Positions 12,360 through 20,970 of a stretch of 64,000 bases of DNA are shown here, piece after piece. The DNA comes from Aquila chrysaetos chrysaetos (Eukaryota > Chordata > Aves > Accipitriformes > Accipitridae), in contig NC_044016.1 of assembly GCF_900496995.4 (NCBI RefSeq), positions 22,610,932 to 22,674,931 on the forward strand, in the 5' to 3' direction. Under the pieces are notes generated by a model. It did no database searches. It was not told the DNA's origin and saw only the letters and a list, made by a program, of their open reading frames with translations. Position 1 is the first letter of the stretch, and each line of letters starts with the position of its first letter. The position numbers and the translations under genes were made by a program.

Positions 12360-15300
12360 AACATGAACTCTCCAAGAATGCACCTAATGTATTTCAGCCT
12401 CATATTGATATTCATTCCATGACACCAGACTACACCTAGTCCAAAATAAAACACTAAGCGCTGAAACACGCATACCATGGGACTCGGGTCATCAAAACCA
12501 AAGGCTTTAGTCTATAGACCTACTCCCATTAGTCCACGCTGCTTGCTAATGTGGACAAAGCCAAAGATTACAGGAATCTGGATCCTCTTGTTCTCCCCCC
12601 TTCCCAAGGACAGTAAGCAAAAAATAAAGCAGAGTAGAACTACCACTGAGGGCTAACAAGAGCTTCCCCACTACAAAAGCCAACCTATTCCTTGTGTATG
12701 AAATTCAAAAGTTTTACTCACATATTACAGTAGCAAGCACAGCAGAGGCAAAACCAAGCTACTCAAGTAATGGCTTTCAGTTTTTCAATTTTGAAGTATT
12801 TAAAAACAACATCAAAGAATAGATTAAAAAAAGACTAATGTATAGGTCAGTTATGTGAGGTCAAAGTGGTTATGTCTCTAAAATTGCAACAATTAATTTT
12901 GATTTAGACATAATTTGAAGGAGATTGATACTGCTTTTACTGAAATGATGGTCTTAGAATGAGAAGAAACAACATTTGGGGAGAATATGTTATAGTTAGG
13001 CTTTGTACACGCAATTAAAATAAACAACTTGGTAAAACTGAAAGCCATGAAACTGATTAAGCACAAGCCTCAGGAACCATTTATGATCAGAAAACCTCCA
13101 GAAGCACAGCTGCAAACATTTTTAGCACTCAGTTCCAATGATGAGAAGTACAGCTCTCCTGGATACCACCATTTCTAAGAGCTGAAGACAGAAGAAGAGT
13201 AGATTCTGAGCAACCAATATTAAAATATTTAGTGGTACAGAGTTTTATATCTAAACTGGGGGATCCATGTATGCTTCCAAGTTTCCAGGTCTGGATCCTA
13301 ACCATGTATCAGAACAAGACCTAAGCATGCAACCTTTCCCTCACCTTCCCCATGAAAATTCAGGAGCATAAGCTAGAAGCAACCTAGGGCATGCTCCATC
13401 CAGGTCTTGGACAACTGGGGGTCTAGAACTACTGGTCACATTGTGAAGTGCCCTTGTCCTGAAGGAGATGCAAAGCTGTAGCATGCTAACTCAGCAATAG
13501 CAAGAAGTATAGCTCTGGAGGTTTAGGGATCAGATGGCTCAAACTGAATAGCAGTACACAAGCAGAGGCCATGCAGATTTGGGAACTGAACAAAGGGGAC
13601 CCTTCCTCTGGGCAAGTATTAGCACAACTTTCTAGTCGTCGTCTTCTCCAGCAGGAAGACTCTACTGTTGTATATCTTCTTATTCTGAAAAATAAATTAA
13701 ACCTTGTTTATCTATAGCACATTTATTTAATGATGAGTCAGGAAGTCTTTCAAAAGAGAAGAGAATTAGCAAGATAATCTTTTTGTACAAAAAAAGACAA
13801 CAGACTGTCTTATTTTTTTATGACCTTTCCAAGGTGCCTGAGCACCTGACAGACAGGAAAGAACTTCATGACAAAAGTCAAAAGGATCCAGTCCAGTTCC
13901 AACACCAAAATCCCTTCACCTTGTGCCCATACATGGAATACATACACCACCTTCAGCTAACAAAGACACAAGATCCTTTTTCTCTTAATTGACAGCGATA
14001 GTGTATGTGGGTTCTACAGCTACACAGAAATTCCTCTCCCTATATGAAATTTACTCTTAACATAATCCTGCAAAATCCACTTCCTCACCTGTTTGCCCTA
14101 TGAGCCTTTCTTACACCTCTGTAATAAGGAGCTCACGCTTCAGTATTTCATTAACAGCCAACTCTCTTTTTCCCACTAGCATTAGTTAATTCTCATCGTT
14201 ACGTTAGTGGAACTCTGAATTCCTCCAGGCAATGCTGGTTTTTTAAACCATCCAGTTTACATTAAGAATACACACAAACAACCGATATCAATACTCCAGA
14301 CAAAACTTATTATTATACATTTTAGAAGGGTTCTACTATTTACAGTAAGGTAATTCTTTTATTTTTTTTTTTTTAAGATATCAGATCCTGCATACAATAG
14401 GCAATTTCTTTCTTGACTTCCCAACATGAAAAACAGCTCCTTGTAATCATTAAGAAAAAGAAAACAAAACCAGAACAAACAGAAGAGCATATTTTGTAGG
14501 AAGTATTATTAACTAATAGAAATTTAGTAGCAAGTAACAAAGTAGGACACAACAGGTTCCAATAGGATAAACATGTAGTTGAGATGCAGGAACTCCTAAT
14601 TTCCAGCTTAGGCTTTCCAGTCAGTTGTTACAACTTGTCCAAGGCCACATTTAACCTATGGTTCAATTTCCATAAATGAAATAAATAACAAAAACCCCAC
14701 ACTCCAGGATCTATTTGCCTTACAGCCATATTATAGAGCTAATTAATGTTTGTACAATGCTCTGGTAATGTAACAAGTACTAACAAAACACCATGTCTCC
14801 AGCCTTGGTGGTATCTTATTATTGTGCTTACACAGATTATAACCTATGATAACTATGACTAGAAGACAAACCTTTGTCATAAACCCTTTCACATGCTTAT
14901 AACTTTCCAAGGTGTTTATTGCTGTGGTTGAATTTTTCCCACCTTTGTTTTTACCCAAAGGTGGATGTTCTGAACACTTCAAAAAGTTTGGTTTCGATTG
15001 TTAAGACTTCATTCTCCCAGTGTAAAGCAATCCTGAAGACTTTTAAAGCTGAGCTTTATGATTTCATCTTTTTGATTAGAATGATGCAGTTCTTCGTAAG
15101 CAAAGTCACACCACATTTGAAAAATAAGTTCTTAAGACGAAACTTCACAATGTAAAAACTTAAGTATTAGGCACAGAAGGGGAAAACCTATATGCCTAAA
15201 ATCAGATATGGTAGGCATTCTCATACAGATAATTAACAGGAAAACAGAAGCTCACTTTCTGAGGACACACAGTAAGGCTTCCAAGAGAACATGAATACTG

Positions 15301-15704
15301 TAAACACAACAGGCATTTCAGCTTCAAACTAAAATTTAGAAAAAGGATGTGAAAAGTCCACTTGCCTCCTCCATACAGATGCTGCCCTCTGACCTGCACA
15401 GAAACATTTCAAACACCCCCTGTTGCTGCTACCAAGGGAAATGCGATACAGCTGCCACTGCGCTCAGCCGGGGATAGAAGTCACCCAAGGGAACAGCAGC
15501 CTCAGCCATAGCCCCATGGAAGGGAAAGCTAGGGCTAGCAAACACTATCATCCAAGACAAAGGGAGGGGGAAGATTAACATAGCCTGAGCTGCAAGACCA
15601 TACCTCTTCCCTTCAAATCCTCTTTCTGTGGGTTACAGGCAGGCTTATTCACACAGGTGCAGCAGAGCAGAAACACATGGTGCTTGTTCTAGCCTGGGAT
15701 TACA

Positions 15705-15913
15705 CCTGAGCTAATAAGCCTCGCTGATCAGAGCTGGCTCTCAGCACTCTGGTTCTGGAAGCACGATGCAGACAAATGGAAGTTAGCTCTGGAAAGAGCC
15801 AGTATGGATCTGGGGTTTATTAGCTCAGGCTTTGCACCACACAAAAGAATATAAACTGGCCCTACAGGCCAAATAGCTTATTAAAGTGATACTGAGCCTG
15901 AGCTAATAAACCC
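15705..15913. repeat. Triplicated foldback motif (CCTGAGCTAATAARCC)
   Basis: Three copies of one motif lie within 210 bases. Copy A is forward (15705-15720), copy B is reversed (15813-15830) and copy C is forward (15896-15913). B and C are perfect 18-bp inverted repeats with a 65-nt spacer. A differs from B by one G/T change in 16 bases. Weaker similarity extends beyond the motif (CAGATC and TGGCTCT boxes). This is intron 2 of LTBP1, so the transcript could fold with B pairing to A or C. Confidence 0.8.
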
Positions 15914-18122
15914 GGACAGATCTGCATGAAGTCAGCTCAGGTGTGCCTGCATCTGTGGCACAATTAATCCACAAGTGCAATAATCCACTCGAAAACAACT
16001 GAGAGTCTGCTATCTGAATTTAAAAATCACTTATTTTTACAGGAAACAAAGGGGTTAACTTTTGTTCAGTTAAAAGGTTTCTGTTCTTCTGAAAAGAACA
16101 TTGGGAGGTTCAAGAAAAGGAGGTATTGGCTTTTATGACTGTGAGACTAATCTTCCACAGCTAAATCAAGTCAATGCTATCTCATGGTTTGCCTAAGTTA
16201 CAAAACAGACAACTTCAGCACACTTAGTGCTTCCCTTGGCTTGCCAAGAGAGGGGTAAAACTGAGAAGATCCAATCCAAGTGTATCATACCACTGCTAGG
16301 AGGTATCAGAGTAGGCAGCAAAAATACTTAACACAAAGGACAGCCCCATATCAGAGACACAAAATGAGAAAGGTAAAAAAGAAAAATCCCCTTCACCTCT
16401 CTTCTAACTCTTTTCTCTGCTATTCCATTCCTCCATAACTATATGAATGAATCAAGTAATTCATGGATTTAAATGAGATTCTACACAGCTATCCCATAAA
16501 AATCTAATTGCCTGACTTAGTCCTTGTTGAAGACTCTAAAAATAGAAAGGAATAAAAAAAAAAAAGAGAAGACAAAAAAGAAAGAACAGTTGAATGGTAA
16601 TGGTAGAAGTCAAAAAGATGAAACTTGAAAGACAGAAAGCAATGAAAACTACTTAATTTACAAACAAAAGTTTAAAAGGATGGATTGAAATTATGAGGAA
16701 ATAAAAGTTACTAGAAGGCAGAAAGAGCCACAAAAAGGAAATTTGTTTCGGTTTTGTTCAAAATAGTGAAAATAAAATTGGTTGACAATAGCATTGCAGT
16801 TGAAACACAGTTTTTTACTTAATCTCCTGAAATTATTAAGAGGTTTTTTCCACTTTGATTAGTCCTTCAGCTAAAGTAGGTGTTTATCAAGCTCTGCAAT
16901 TAGCCTTAAAATAACATCTCAAACACTGTAAGCTGAAGGAAATCATTCTAGTACTTGTAACGTGTGTTAAGCAAAAAAGGTCACTAGCCTAACACAGCAG
17001 CATGTATTTTAAGCTGCAAATGTTTATTTAGAAGACTATCTTAAATGCACGTCTAAGTTGGTCAGGGAAATTGTGAAGTTTTGTGTTTAACAGCCTACTG
17101 TAATAAAGTCTTTGCTTCTTAGCAACAGCTCCGTGTGGGTTAAAGGTACTTGACCCTACTGAGGATTACAAATGTGATTGCTCCCTATTGTGAAAAATCC
17201 CACACAGGGACAAAAGCCACCATAAAAAAAAAAAAAAACAAACAGAGTTTCCATCTTGAAAGCACTGTTTACTCCAACTCTCTCAGGGACAGAAGTCTGT
17301 CCTACTGAACTACAGTGTTCCAAGATCTGCCCAATCTTGCTGATACCTAAAGGGGTTTCCTGAAGAGGTATGTCATTCCAGCCTTCCATGACCTCATGGC
17401 AACGTGACTCCAGTTTAGCCATTTGCAGTCATCCTGAATCCTGCCTAAATTAGCAGAGATTCCTTCTCTTTCACATTAGAAAGGACAACCCGAGTATAAT
17501 AGCATTGACTCAGTTATTTTATGCGCATGTTTTGTGTTTCTAGATATCCCAGTAAAGGTACATCCCTCTACAGGAGCTTCTCCAAACCCACTTCTTTTGC
17601 CTTGTTCAACATTTCAGAAATTCCATGCCCTAAGTACGGGATCATCACATGGGCTGCAGGTGAAGGGACAGTGAGGGTAGACAGCAATTCCTTGCTCAAA
17701 ACCTGTGCTCCTCTGGCAGGTTCTTTACCCTATTAAGCGCCGCTGTTCAAAAAAAAATCCCAACACCCAAGCATTAACAAGGTTTTATTCCTCACAAAAA
17801 ATAACCTCTGCAAAGCTCTCTCCAAAAATGCCACTATCTGTGCCGAGAATAAACACAAGAGGCACACGATGTTTATCCTTTAGCAAAGCTGAAGGTTAGC
17901 AAGCAGGGATTTAGGGATGAAAAGTGAAGTGTTACAACTGCCGCCCACCGCAACGCTGTGGGAGAAGGGCTCAAGCAAGCGCGCTGGTTAACCACATCAG
18001 CGCGGCACAGGTGGGATCTGTAGCTCAGCCGGCGCCTCTTCGCCCACAGCCGATGTCAGCATTCACCGCCTCGCCATATGGCAGCGCCGTCCCCACAGCC
18101 CCCGACCCATACGGTTACTCAC

Positions 18123-18193
18123 GTTTGATGCACCTCTGGGAGCCCGTGGCCTTGCTCCAGCCGTGGCAGCACTGCCCCCCGCAGACATTGACC
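18123..18193 (-). CDS. LTBP1: LTBP1 coding exon 2 (four-cysteine module)
   Basis: A 71-nt exon too short to stand out as an open frame. It is found by its acceptor (CTGTTCCCGCAG|G), its donor (AAAC|GTGAGT) and its protein. The first base completes the Gly codon begun in exon 1. The next 23 codons read VNVCGGQCCHGW, then SKATGSQRCIK (residues 150-172). The last base starts a Pro codon finished in exon 3. Four cysteines (153, 157, 158, 170) and the CCHGW core match the conserved four-Cys segment between the basic N-terminus and first EGF-like domain of LTBPs. In this family the N-terminal region takes part in covalent attachment to the matrix. Both exon joins are phase-compatible. The exon lies inside the CpG island only 751 nt from exon 1. 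Confidence 0.93.
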
Positions 18194-18944
18194 CTGCGGG
18201 AACAGCAAAGAGGGGCGAGGGTCCGGCGGGGCCCCCTCCCCCGGCGCCGCGGCGGCGGCCTGCCCCCCTCCCCAGTGCCAGCCGCGCCGCGGGGCGGACG
18301 CTGGGCCGGGGAGAGAAAAGGCGGGAAGAATTAAACGTCCCGAAGAGCGTTTGAGGAAACTCCTCGCCCGGCGCCGGCTCTGACTGGAAAGCCGGGCTGG
18401 CGCCTCCCGGAGAGGGCCGGGGACGGGCGGGCACCCCGAGCACTGCTTTCGGGGACGCAGACGACAAAGACGGGGGCCGCGGCTCGCCCCTGGCAGGGCC
18501 GGGGCCACCCCTGCCGCCCCAGCGGGAGGACCGAGATGGGGGCGGCTGCGGGGCTCCTCGCGCACTCGACGCCTCAGCCCGGACGCGAGGCGCGAGACTC
18601 ACCGCGGACTCCTGGGCGGAGGGGGGGGGCTGGCCCCGCGCCCGGCCTCAGGTGCCGCGGGGAGGAGGCAAAGAAACGGGGGGGGGGGGGTGCGTTACAC
18701 GCCCACAGCGGATTTGCAGCCAGCCGGGCACCGGCGGCGGGCAGGTAACGCCGCGGTGCCCCCCATGAGCCCGGCGCGGGCTCCCCCGGCCCCCTGCCCC
18801 TATCCCCCCCCCCGAGGGGAGGCGACAACGGCCGCGACAAAGATGCTCGGGGTGGTAGGGAGGCTGCAGGCGGCACCGCCGCCGCCTCAGCCGTGCTGGG
18901 GAGCGGGGGACGTGCGGGGCACGGCGGGCGGGAGGGCGCCTTAC
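18194..18944 (-). other. LTBP1: LTBP1 intron 1 (751 nt, GC- and G-run-rich)
   Basis: Short GC-rich intron wholly within the CpG island. It contains long homopolymers: G9 at 18621-18629, G13 at 18678-18690 and C10 at 18804-18813. These can form quadruplex structure and are prone to sequencing length error. The open frames seen here on both strands (such as 18063-18602) reflect GC-rich composition with few stops and are not genes. Confidence 0.85.
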
Positions 18945-19390
18945 CCCGGCAGCGGCGGCAGCTGGTGCTTCTGGCGGAGGGGCAGGCCGGCGCTGCTGTT
19001 GCCGTGGGGGCCCGGCGGCGGCTTGGGTCGCGCGCCGAAGCGGGCCGGCTTGGCGAAGGAGGAGGCGTGAGCGGCGGAGTTGGGGTGGACCTGCCCGCTG
19101 GGGCCCAAGCGGAGCTGGACGCCCGCGCCGCCCGGCTTGCTCATCCGCCTGGTCCGCTCCAGGGTGCCGCCGCTGTACCGCGTGCTCAGCTGTACGTTAA
19201 ACGTGCGCTGCTGCTGCTGCTCCCCCCCGAGGAGGGTCGGATGCTGATGCCGGCTGCCGGAGGAGCCCCCCCGGCCGGGCTGCAAGACGTACGTGAGCCT
19301 CCTCAGCCTGCCCTTTTCGGAGGCAGCGAGCGCTGGTGACAAAAACGCAAAGGCAGCGAGGAGGAGAAAGACCCATCTGATCTGAGCCAT
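18945..19390 (-). CDS. LTBP1: LTBP1 long form, coding exon 1 (signal peptide and basic N-terminal segment)
   Basis: First coding exon of latent TGF-beta binding protein 1, a secreted matrix glycoprotein that binds the TGF-beta/LAP complex and anchors it to fibrillin and fibronectin. The ATG at 19390-19388 has G at -3 and G at +4. Residues 1-22 form a signal peptide with a hydrophobic core and an ALA end suited to signal peptidase. Family landmarks follow: GRLRRLTYV (27-35), RTFNVQLSTRYS (62-73), ERTRRMSKPGG (78-88) and an NSS glycosylation sequon at 131. These match, from memory, the long-form N-terminus of mammalian LTBP1. The exon encodes 148 residues plus two bases of a Gly codon and ends at a good donor, GG|GTAAGG. 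A (CTG)4 run at 19208-19220 encodes a short Gln run. The short isoform LTBP1S lacks this exon. The upstream frame stays open to an ATG at 19627; I chose the internal start because it places the signal peptide at the N-terminus. Confidence 0.95.
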
Positions 19391-19463
19391 TTCCACAGCG
19401 GGAGCCCTTGCAGCCGGCGAGCTTCGCGGACCCCCGGTGCAAGGGTTTCCTCTCTTCCAAAGG

Positions 19464-19469
19464 ACGTAC

Positions 19470-19501
<32 letters not shown>

Positions 19502-19502
19502 G
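19464..19502. repeat. 39-nt alternating purine-pyrimidine tract (Z-DNA-type), LTBP1 5' UTR/promoter
   Basis: An unbroken alternation ACGTACG, (TG)n, (CG)n, CACGCG begins 74 bases upstream of the LTBP1 ATG. GT/GC alternation of this length is the classic composition for a B-to-Z transition. If the start site is upstream, the tract is transcribed as CA/CG repeat in the 5' UTR. Confidence 0.85.
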
Positions 19503-19957
19503 GGCGACCTGCGCCCGGGGTGCGGATCCTTCCTCCGCTCGCTGCCCCCCAACCTGCTCGGGGGGGGAAGGCAAAAAACCTCAGGTTCCTCCCACCCGCC
19601 CCCCAAACTGTTAGAAAAGTTCAGCAAACACGTCGCCCCGTGGAGCAGGAAAACATCGTTGGAAGAAAGGAAGCGGCGGGTGCGAGCCGAGCTGCGAGCC
19701 GGAGCGGGAAGGGAGGAGGAGGAGCAGCAGCGGCAGGGGAAGGGTGTTTGCTGGAGGGGGGTGGTCGCAATGGAGAGCAGATGTTTCGGTTGCCGGAGCT
19801 GCCAGGGCTCTGCGTGCGTGTGTAAGAAACGGTCCTTAAGCCAGTCCGGGCTTGGGGGGGAACACCACCTCTTTTTAAGTTTCTCCGCGAGTGTGTGCGG
19901 GAAGGGAGGGGGGGGGTGCCCCGGTGCCGGCCCCGCGCAGCCGATCTGGGGCCGCCG

Positions 19958-19965
19958 TGACGTCA
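19958..19965. promoter_or_regulatory. Consensus palindromic CRE (TGACGTCA)
   Basis: A perfect 8-bp cAMP-response element within GCCGTGACGTCAGG, 568 bases upstream of the LTBP1 start codon and inside the CpG island. The site binds CREB/ATF factors in other promoters; use here is inference. Confidence 0.6.
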
Positions 19966-19995
19966 GGCGGCGCTCCCGGGGCGTGGGGGGCCGGG

Positions 19996-20064
19996 GCGTA
20001 GGGCTGGGGCCGGGGCCGGGGCTAGGTGACCGGGATGGGGATGGGGACGGGGAGCGGGGCGGCC
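19996..20064 (+). promoter_or_regulatory. G-run array, candidate G-quadruplexes upstream of LTBP1
   Basis: Ten or so runs of three to five Gs separated by short loops (GGGGCCGGGGCC, then GGGATGGGGATGGGGACGGGG) lie on the plus strand, the template strand for LTBP1. Spacing fits the usual four-run quadruplex pattern several times over. It sits next to the CRE within the CpG island. Confidence 0.6.
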
Positions 20065-20916
20065 GCGGGGTCCCGGCTGCGAGCGGGGCGATCGGAGCCT
20101 GCGGCTGACCCCGCGCCGCTCAGCAAGCCTCAGAAACACATATTTTAACTTAGGGGCTGCCTGTGTCACGGCCAGCATAGCTATCCTTATGGTTGCGGTA
20201 GCACACCTGTATTTTTGCAACAGCTTAGCATTTCTATTCTATTTTGACGGAGGTAAGGCTTTAAACCCTCCAAAGCTTTTTATACGTGCTTCACTTTGTA
20301 GGTAGGAACTCATGAAAGCACTTATACACGTTAAAGGTAAGCACATTCCTCAGTCTCTGCCTGATGAGAGCCATAGGTTTGAGATTGCTTGTAGCAGAAA
20401 TCCTAGCAGGATTAGGAGGGACCATACTCTTTCTTGTTTTTCTTTATGATTGTAAAGCAGTATGTATTCCTAAAGAACAAAATACAAACCACAATTGTAC
20501 ACTTGGAATTCATACCTAAGCAAAACAGCCTACATTTTTCTCCAGTGTGTCTTAACCGATGTCACCCTTTAGCATTGTAAATAAAGAAAAAAACGAAGTT
20601 CACAAAATAACCCAAATGTTACATCTTTTAAAATACTCAGAAGCTGATGTGTCCAAGTTCCTTCCAAGAAACTTTGCAGAGAATCAAACAGTTTGCAAAT
20701 CCAATAGCTTGGAATCCAGGTCCTCCTCCCTGGGTTCTCCTCTGCTCTTTTCCAGAGCTTTAAGGACACTGACCCTGGCTCCAGACTGATGAGATTTTGT
20801 TCTTAAATGCTTTTGGCGTAGCTACGCAGCCGGCACAGGGAGCAGGAAGGTTTTACATTGACAGGATTCCAGGCAAGAGCCAGTGTTAGGAGCACAACGG
20901 TCCCTTCCTCCTTAGT

Positions 20917-20970
20917 TCTCATCTATTTAAAAACTGCTCAAAAATAAATAGATGTTTTAAATAGATGAGA
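20917..20970. repeat. 16-bp perfect inverted repeat, 1.5 kb upstream of LTBP1
   Basis: TCTCATCTATTTAAAA (20917-20932) and its exact reverse complement (20955-20970) flank a 22-nt spacer that itself contains AAATAAATAGATG. Each arm carries a CTATTTAAA core close to an MEF2 site. Confidence 0.75.

Larger units (their letters stand above)
3696..18122 (-). other. LTBP1: LTBP1 intron 2 (14,427 nt)
   Basis: Bounded by donor GTGAGT (18122-18117) and acceptor TTTTCTTAG (ending at 3696). No coding exon is recognisable inside. It is AT-rich between about 4.0 and 11.0 kb. It contains a G-rich tract at 5840-5868, an old interspersed repeat at about 6938-7215, two A-rich tracts (9421-9490 and 12314-12359), and a triplicated foldback motif at 15705-15913. 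The rightmost 200 bases lie in the CpG island. Confidence 0.85.
1..19900 (-). other. LTBP1: LTBP1 gene, 5' portion (gene body span; left end open)
   Basis: Transcription runs right to left. The start site is not defined by sequence alone; it should fall within the CpG island between about 19.4 and 20.0 kb. The window holds three exons joined by GT-AG introns in phases 2, 1 and 2. Together they encode 268 residues out of the roughly 1,700 known for the mammalian long form. The alternative short form (LTBP1S) starts from an internal promoter downstream of these exons, and I find no candidate for it here. The gene end and all TB domains are beyond position 1. Confidence 0.9.
17930..20110. promoter_or_regulatory. 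LTBP1: CpG island / LTBP1 long-form promoter
   Basis: CpG density and GC content rise sharply at about 17.93 kb and fall back at about 20.11 kb, against AT-rich flanks. The island covers exon 2, intron 1, exon 1 and about 700 bases upstream of the start codon. I see no convincing TATA box on the minus strand, so this looks like a dispersed CpG promoter. GC-box-like and G-rich blocks cluster at 19905-20060 and include a CRE. Boundaries are by eye. Confidence 0.85.

Noticed and set aside
18063..18602. 179-codon minus-strand open frame spanning LTBP1 exon 2 and intron 1
   Set aside because: It reads exon 2 in a different frame from the cysteine-rich LTBP1 frame and continues through GC-rich intron; a shadow frame.
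19437..20108. 223-codon open frame on the plus strand across the CpG island, opposite LTBP1 exon 1
   Set aside because: Composition-driven: GC-rich DNA with few stops, low-complexity Gly/Arg protein with no recognisable domain, overlapping several other open frames in the same island.
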